From Pelosinus sp. (GTDB taxonomy: Bacteria > Bacillota > Negativicutes > DSM-13327), in NCBI GenBank assembly GCA_029239675.1, contig JARBUM010000007.1, positions 1 through 64,000 of the forward strand: a stretch of DNA of 64,000 nucleotides, written 5' to 3'. The notes beneath the pieces are model-generated. The model ran no database searches and had not been told where the DNA came from. It saw only the letters and a list, made by a program, of their open reading frames with translations. Within the stretch, counting starts at the first letter, position 1; every line of letters starts with the position of its first letter. This document shows, piece after piece, positions 59,376 through 64,000 of this stretch. Made by a program: the position numbers and the translations under genes.

Positions 59376-61838
59376 TTAGATAAATAGATTGGTATCAGCT
59401 AGCTCTGCTGCACTAAGATAAGAGGCGACGCCCGCGATTTCTATGCCGTCGATTAATTCTTCTGCCTTTATTCCCATTACATCTAAGGACATGCTGCAAG
59501 CTACAATTCGGATGCCTTGTTTTTGGGCCTGGATAATTAACTCTTCGAGGGAAGAAACATTTTTTTTGTTCATGATATACCGAATCATTTTACCACCAAT
59601 ACCACCCATATTCATAGTAGATAAGCCAAGTTTTTTTGAACCTCTAGGCATCATCATACTAAGCATGGATTCCAGTAGAGTTTTCGTGACATTGACATTG
59701 TCAGGCTTTCTGAGAATATTTAGGCCCCAGAAGGTAAAGAACATAGTTACCTTTCTGCCCATGGCAGCAGCTCCATTGGCTATAATAAATGCTGCCATGG
59801 CTCTATCTAAATCGCCGCTAAATACAACCATGGTCTTATCGTTGCCTGCAGAATGGATCATGTTAGTTTCTTGGGGTATCGTTTTGCCTTTTTTAATATA
59901 GGCTTTGATAAATTGGGCTGATTTATTTACTTCTAGTAATGGATTTCCTGTACTTTCACACCAGGATTTTATATCAGAGGCAAAGGCTGGATCTGTGGCA
60001 GTTACTTCTAGAATGGTATCAGTTTCCATAGAATTAAGGGCTTTATATACTTGCATAATAGGACCAGGACATTGTAGACCGCAGGCATTGATTTTAATGT
60101 CTCCTTGGAGATCTTGGGAAGGATTGGGCGAATCTTGTAATACTTTATTTTCCTGCAAATCCTCATAGCGGAAGATATCCCTATTCGATTGTTCTTGCAT
60201 AGCAGCGGTATACGTTTTATAACCACCGCTTAAATTTTTCACTTTTGTATAATCATTTTGGATGAGTATTCTATAGGCTAGATAGCCTCTTAATCCTACT
60301 TGACAAAAGAGAATTACTTCTTTATCTGTAGGAATTTCTTCTAGTCTATCGCGCAGCTCATCAAGAGGAATATTGACTGCTCCTTCAATGGAACCGATAG
60401 TAAATTCTTGAGGCGTACGTACATCGATTAGAATCGAGTTCGTTTTATCTAAGGTACTGATTTCATCCCAATGAATAACTTGATGATCTTCTTTCAATAT
60501 ATTGGATGCAACATAACCTGCCATATTTACAGGGTCTTTTGCGGATGAATAAGGAGGTGCATAGGATAATTCTAGTGTTTCTAGATCATGGACGGTCATG
60601 CCTGCCCGAATTGCTGTAGCAATGACATCAATCCTTTTTTCTACACCTGTGTAGCCGACTGCTTGCGCACCTAGTAGTTTTCCATCTGTTGGTGAGAAGA
60701 GGAGTTTTAGAGAAATGGGTGTAGCTCCACGATAGTAGCCTGCATGAGAGAGAGAATGGGTATAGGATTTCTCATAGGGGATCTGAAATCTCTTTAGTAC
60801 CTTTTCATTATTGCCTGTAGAGGACACGGTTATATCAAATACTTTTAAGACAGAAGTTCCTTGCGTACCAGCATATTCATCTTTAATTCCATAGATATTG
60901 TTGGCTGCAATTCTTCCTTGTTTATTTGCTGGGCCTGCCAGTGGAATAAGAGTTGGCCTGCCGTTAACGAAATCGATTACTTCAATTGCATCCCCAACAG
61001 CATAAATATCCGGGTTAGAAGTTCTTAAATTCTTATCTACCTTAATCCCGCCTCTTTCTCCTAAAGCCAAATTGGCGGTCTTTGCCAATGTAGTATCAGG
61101 AATTACGCCAATACCTAATAATATCATATCTGCTTTTAGCTCTGTTTTGCTTCTTAGAGAAATAATAGAGTAGCTTTCTTCATGTCTTACGGACGTAACG
61201 CCATCCTCTAAATAAACTTCCATACCTTTTTCTTTCAAATATTGATGCACTAAGGCTGCCATTTCAAAGTCAATAGGTCCCATAACCTGGTTAGCTAATT
61301 CTACTAAGGTAACTTTGATACCCCTCTCAACCAGATTTTCTGCTAATTCAATGCCGATAAATCCGCCACCGACAACAACTGCTCTTTTTGGTTGATGATT
61401 GTCGATAAAATCCTTAATGGCATAGGTATCTGGAATATTTCTCATAGTGAAAACGTTGTCAGCATCTAAGCCAGGTATAGGTGGTTTGATTGGAGCAGCG
61501 CCTGGAGAAAGGAGTAGTTTATCATAGGTTTCTCGATAAATAGTGCCGTTATCAAGGTCCTTGACTTCAAGTTCTTTTTTATCTGTATCAATGCTTAGAG
61601 CCTCGCTGAAAGTACGTATATCAATGTTAAAACGTAGCTTCATAGCTTCAGGAGTCTGTACTACCAGTTGTTCTTTTTCTGTAATCACTTCTCCCACATA
61701 ATAAGGTAAACCGCAATTGGCAAATGAAATATGTTCTCCTTTTTCAAAAAGAATGATTTGCATTTTTTCATCTAAACGTCTTAAACGTGCTGCTGCACTC
61801 GCCCCACCAGCAACTCCACCAACGATCAATACTTTCAT
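59376..61838 (-). CDS. CoA-disulfide reductase-rhodanese-TusA-DsrE fusion
   Basis: This 820-residue fusion has four parts. A pyridine nucleotide-disulfide oxidoreductase (1-445, GGVAGGASAAARLRR) has the single redox Cys42 in SFANCGLPYYVG. A rhodanese (about 450-550) has active CQVGLRGY. A TusA/SirA domain (about 580-655) has CGLQCPGP. A DsrE/F-like domain (about 665-820) has FSGDLDRAMAAFIIANGA. All four handle sulfane sulfur or CoA persulfide, so the enzyme probably reduces CoA-disulfide, persulfide or polysulfide and passes sulfur on. The ATG at 61838 has AGAGGGG 9 bases upstream. Confidence 0.92.
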   Translation of the reverse strand: MKVLIVGGVAGGASAAARLRRLDEKMQIILFEKGEHISFANCGLPYYVGEVITEKEQLVVQTPEAMKLRFNIDIRTFSEALSIDTDKKELEVKDLDNGTIYRETYDKLLLSPGAAPIKPPIPGLDADNVFTMRNIPDTYAIKDFIDNHQPKRAVVVGGGFIGIELAENLVERGIKVTLVELANQVMGPIDFEMAALVHQYLKEKGMEVYLEDGVTSVRHEESYSIISLRSKTELKADMILLGIGVIPDTTLAKTANLALGERGGIKVDKNLRTSNPDIYAVGDAIEVIDFVNGRPTLIPLAGPANKQGRIAANNIYGIKDEYAGTQGTSVLKVFDITVSSTGNNEKVLKRFQIPYEKSYTHSLSHAGYYRGATPISLKLLFSPTDGKLLGAQAVGYTGVEKRIDVIATAIRAGMTVHDLETLELSYAPPYSSAKDPVNMAGYVASNILKEDHQVIHWDEISTLDKTNSILIDVRTPQEFTIGSIEGAVNIPLDELRDRLEEIPTDKEVILFCQVGLRGYLAYRILIQNDYTKVKNLSGGYKTYTAAMQEQSNRDIFRYEDLQENKVLQDSPNPSQDLQGDIKINACGLQCPGPIMQVYKALNSMETDTILEVTATDPAFASDIKSWCESTGNPLLEVNKSAQFIKAYIKKGKTIPQETNMIHSAGNDKTMVVFSGDLDRAMAAFIIANGAAAMGRKVTMFFTFWGLNILRKPDNVNVTKTLLESMLSMMMPRGSKKLGLSTMNMGGIGGKMIRYIMNKKNVSSLEELIIQAQKQGIRIVACSMSLDVMGIKAEELIDGIEIAGVASYLSAAELADTNLFI

Positions 61839-62215
61839 TCGTTTCAACCCCTCTAAATTATTATATCTATATATTACGATATTATGATATACATTACAAG
61901 TAATAAATTTAAGAAAAAAACTATGCGTCCTGTTAAAATATTAAAATATATTCGAACCACAAAGGGGGACTAGTATAATCTTTATGTTCTCCTTTGTGTG
62001 CCGCATCAGCGGCATTGTGCCTTTGTGGTTCGTAAAATCTTATATTTGTCTACTCAAAACTTATAAATGCTGAGGTAGAAGGAGAAGTTGATAAGAGAGG
62101 CGAAATGACCAAGATAACTTTTGCTATATATGGAAGTTAGCCCGTATAGTTTTTTTCATGATGGAGATTCTATTGAGAATATAACACTATTCCAAAACAA
62201 AAGGAGAGGGAAAAT
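61839..62215. other. Divergent gap containing a CAGAG-type repeat
   Basis: The gap serves the minus-strand fusion gene and the plus-strand isochorismatase gene. Besides the repeat at 61952-62036, no hairpin or operator is clear; ATATCTATATATTACGATATTATGATATACATTAC near 61862-61897 has loose dyads and may hold the minus-strand promoter and a repressor site. Confidence 0.4.
61952..62036. repeat. Dispersed CAGAG-type palindrome, copy 6
   Basis: CGAACCACAAAGG on the left pairs with CCTTTGTGGTTCG on the right, enclosing TTCTCCTTTGTGTGCCGC then ATCAGCGGC. Just left, ATGCGTCCTGTTAAAA is the reverse complement of the GGACGC tail, so the tail occurs on the opposite side here. The arm pairing is perfect over 13 bases. 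Confidence 0.65.
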
Positions 62216-62752
62216 ATGCGATTGGAAAAAGAAAACTCTCAGTTTTTGCTGGTAGATGTGCAAGAAAAATTGTTTCCTTATATTGTTGGTAATGAGATAG
62301 TTGCTAAAAAGGCAATCCTTCTTATGGAAGGAATGAAAGCATTGGAGATTCCTATGACGGCTGCTCAGCAATATCCAAAGGGGTTAGGAAATACTATTGA
62401 AGAATTACGTCCATTCTTTACTAAATTCCACGATAAAATGACCTTTAGTTGTTGTGGCAATGAGATGTTAGTAAAGGAACTTCATGAGCAGGATAGAAAA
62501 AATATTATAATTGCAGGGATTGAAGCCCATATTTGTGTATTACAAACGGTAATTGATTTGAAAGCCCTTGGTTTTCAGCCGATTGTGGTTGTCGATGCTG
62601 TTGGTTCTCGCACGAGAAGTGACTATGAGATCGCATTAGAGCGTATGAAATACGAAGGTGCTATTCTTACCACAGTGGAATCCATTCTTTTTGAACTTTG
62701 TTTTCAAGCAGGTTCTGATGCGTTTAGAACCATATCCAAATTAGTAAAATAG
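62216..62752 (+). CDS. Isochorismatase-family cysteine hydrolase
   Basis: This 178-residue protein has the fold's triad: Asp14 in LLVDVQEKL, Lys in FHDKMTFSC, and the nucleophile Cys in GIEAHICVLQTVIDL. This subgroup (YcaC-like) includes amidases of unknown substrate rather than isochorismatases. AGGAGAGGG precedes the ATG. It is monocistronic, ending at a strong terminator. Confidence 0.9.
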   Translation: MRLEKENSQFLLVDVQEKLFPYIVGNEIVAKKAILLMEGMKALEIPMTAAQQYPKGLGNTIEELRPFFTKFHDKMTFSCCGNEMLVKELHEQDRKNIIIAGIEAHICVLQTVIDLKALGFQPIVVVDAVGSRTRSDYEIALERMKYEGAILTTVESILFELCFQAGSDAFRTISKLVK

Positions 62753-62773
62753 TAAATAGTAGTATTTGATTAT

Positions 62774-62817
62774 AAAGATGCCTATCCCCTTAGTATGGAG
62801 GGGGTAGGCATCTTTTG
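62774..62817 (+). terminator. Intrinsic terminator
   Basis: AAAGATGCCTATCCCC pairs with GGGGGTAGGCATCTTTT across a TTAGTATGGA loop. Confidence 0.9.
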
Positions 62818-62866
62818 ATGGTATCATAATGTATAAGTTCTAAGTGGATTTTGTTGCATTTAGGTC

Positions 62867-62937
62867 GCGCTGTGTCTATGTTATTAACGCTCGCCATTAG
62901 CATTTAACCTCCGCTTATAATAATATAGACACAGTGC
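62867..62937. repeat. 20-bp inverted repeat
   Basis: GCGCTGTGTCTATGTTATTA (62867-62886) and TAATAATATAGACACAGTGC (62918-62937) pair with two mismatches around a 31-base loop. It lies just before the half copy of the CAGAG repeat. Confidence 0.6.
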
Positions 62938-62951
62938 TTAATTACATCCTA

Positions 62952-62999
62952 ACTTTCTCTGTGTTCTCTGCATCTCTGCAGTTAAAAAGGACGCGTAAC
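62952..62999. repeat. Dispersed CAGAG repeat, half copy 7
   Basis: TTTCTCTGTGTTCTCTGCAT, then CTCTGCAGTTAAAAAGGACGCGTAACG, is the right arm and full tail of the family. The AATGTATAAGTTCT 14-mer found before copy 2 occurs here at 62829. Confidence 0.6.
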
Positions 63000-63010
63000 G
63001 ATATTTTTAT

Positions 63011-63898
63011 TTAGCTGCGAGACTGGAGATAAGAAAGAAAAGTTTGCGTAGCAATGGATAATGTTTTTTTCTTATCAAAAATAATACCTACTTCTCTTGG
63101 AGGCATGGCTGGTGAAACTGGAATTTCAATGAGTCTTTCTTCCTCCAGATCTTTTTCAATAAAATTTTTAATGACGACAGTTATACCCAGTCCAATTTTG
63201 GCAAATTCGATGAGAAAGTCCATAGTATTAATTTCGATTTCTGGTTTCATAAAGATATTATTCTCAGCAAAAAATTGATCAACATATTGTCGTGTAATGT
63301 TATCGGATTCGAGAAGCATAAGAATTCCTTTAGAAAAAATATCATTAGGCTGGACAATTTGTAATGATTTTAAATATTCCTTTTCCGCAACAAAAATATC
63401 TTGAATATCCCCTAATTTGATAAAAGTATAGGGAGTAATATTAAATGGACGACTGACAATGCCAAAATCAATGATTCCTTGATCAATATTTTTTAAAGTA
63501 TCAAAAGTAGTTTTATTAATAATTTTTATTTTTATTTCCGGGTATTCATTCATAAAAGGTTTAAGATGAGAAAGAAGGAAGTGCTTGCATAAAACAGTAC
63601 TAACCCCAATGGTAATCATGCCTTGTTTTTTACTCTTGAGTTCTGTTAACAAATTCTCCCCATCTGATATGATATGAAGTGCTTTTTGAATATACTCATA
63701 GAATATTTGTCCTTCTGTTGTAAGGGTTACTCCTTTTGAACCGCGAGAAAATAATTTAACGTCTAAAATGGTTTCTAGTTTTTTTATGGATTTACTTACG
63801 GCTGGTTGGCTTATATATAAGGACTCTGCTGCATGGGAAATATTCTTATAGAAGGCGACAGTATGAAAAATTTTATAAAGCTCTAAATCTTTACTCAT
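63011..63898 (-). CDS. LysR-family transcription regulator
   Basis: This 295-residue protein has the N-terminal winged helix (FHTVAFYKNISHAAESLYIS, then QPAVSKSIKKLE) and a periplasmic-binding-like effector domain (about 90-290). The effector cannot be told. AAGGGG precedes the ATG at 63898. It is divergent from whatever starts beyond 64000, its likely target. The 100 bases after it are AT-rich, with TTATATTAAATATAATTAAT as a possible operator. Confidence 0.93.
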   Translation of the reverse strand: MSKDLELYKIFHTVAFYKNISHAAESLYISQPAVSKSIKKLETILDVKLFSRGSKGVTLTTEGQIFYEYIQKALHIISDGENLLTELKSKKQGMITIGVSTVLCKHFLLSHLKPFMNEYPEIKIKIINKTTFDTLKNIDQGIIDFGIVSRPFNITPYTFIKLGDIQDIFVAEKEYLKSLQIVQPNDIFSKGILMLLESDNITRQYVDQFFAENNIFMKPEIEINTMDFLIEFAKIGLGITVVIKNFIEKDLEEERLIEIPVSPAMPPREVGIIFDKKKTLSIATQTFLSYLQSRS

Positions 63899-64000
63899 GA
63901 TATAACCCCTTGTTATATTAAATATAATTAATATGTATTATTATTATAGCATATAAAAATTTATAATATACTAATAGAGAGTTTGGAAAGAGAGATGATA

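Overview
The window reads as chromosomal DNA of an AT-rich, anaerobic, probably spore-forming Firmicute. The best guess is a member of the Negativicutes of the Sporomusa/Pelosinus kind. This rests on the rpsI to cwlD (germination amidase) order, the cdaA-cdaR-glmM-glmS cluster with a glmS ribozyme, strong Shine-Dalgarno sites, an oxygen-sensitive 4-hydroxybutyryl-CoA dehydratase, and many c-di-GMP proteins. The taxonomic call is inference. No rRNA, tRNA, CRISPR array, transposase or prophage gene was recognised.

Region 1 (1-9.1 kb) holds the end of rpsI, a secreted protein of unknown role, a monofunctional peptidoglycan glycosyltransferase, cwlD, the three AmmeMemoRadiSam genes (amrB, amrA, amrS), a YbaK-type deacylase and a CHASE-PAS-GGDEF-HD-GYP protein. 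Region 2 (9.1-18.5 kb) is a complete arginine pathway from glutamate, argCJBDFGH, followed by ilvE. Region 3 (18.6-25.7 kb) couples c-di-AMP synthesis and amino-sugar supply: cdaA, cdaR, a COG2509-type flavoprotein, glmM and ribozyme-controlled glmS.

Region 4 (26-41.7 kb) is accessory. It has two c-di-GMP-I (GEMM) riboswitches close to diguanylate cyclases, a broken copy of a GGDEF gene end, and a sigma-54 activator followed by a -24/-12 promoter. That promoter precedes a lactonase, 4-hydroxybutyryl-CoA dehydratase (abfD), an Nfu protein, a small Cys protein and a CoA-transferase. I read this set as a gamma-butyrolactone/4-hydroxybutyrate catabolic operon. Region 5 (41.7-50.6 kb) has a multi-PAS PucR-type regulator, a stress/envelope island (CsbD, YtxH-like, DUF948-like, SYLF and LRAT proteins plus two micro membrane proteins), an HD-GYP phosphodiesterase and a membrane GGDEF protein.

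Region 6 (50.8-58.5 kb) holds a guanylate-kinase-like protein, a TyrR-type sigma-54 activator, tyrosine phenol-lyase behind an excellent -24/-12 promoter, an APC permease, a second transporter and a YueI-like protein. Region 7 (58.5-64 kb) starts with a cobalamin riboswitch that has terminators but no convincing target gene. It continues with an ArsR repressor, a CoA-disulfide reductase-rhodanese-TusA-DsrE fusion, an isochorismatase-family hydrolase and a LysR regulator.

Intergenic DNA is unusually rich in dispersed short repeats. One family is an imperfect palindrome built on CAGAG units (about seven copies). Another is a two-hairpin element with a conserved CGACTAAG core (about five copies). 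There are also shared hairpin and terminator cores and a 50-bp direct repeat. Coordinates of start codons were chosen by Shine-Dalgarno position and family alignment from memory; no database search was run.
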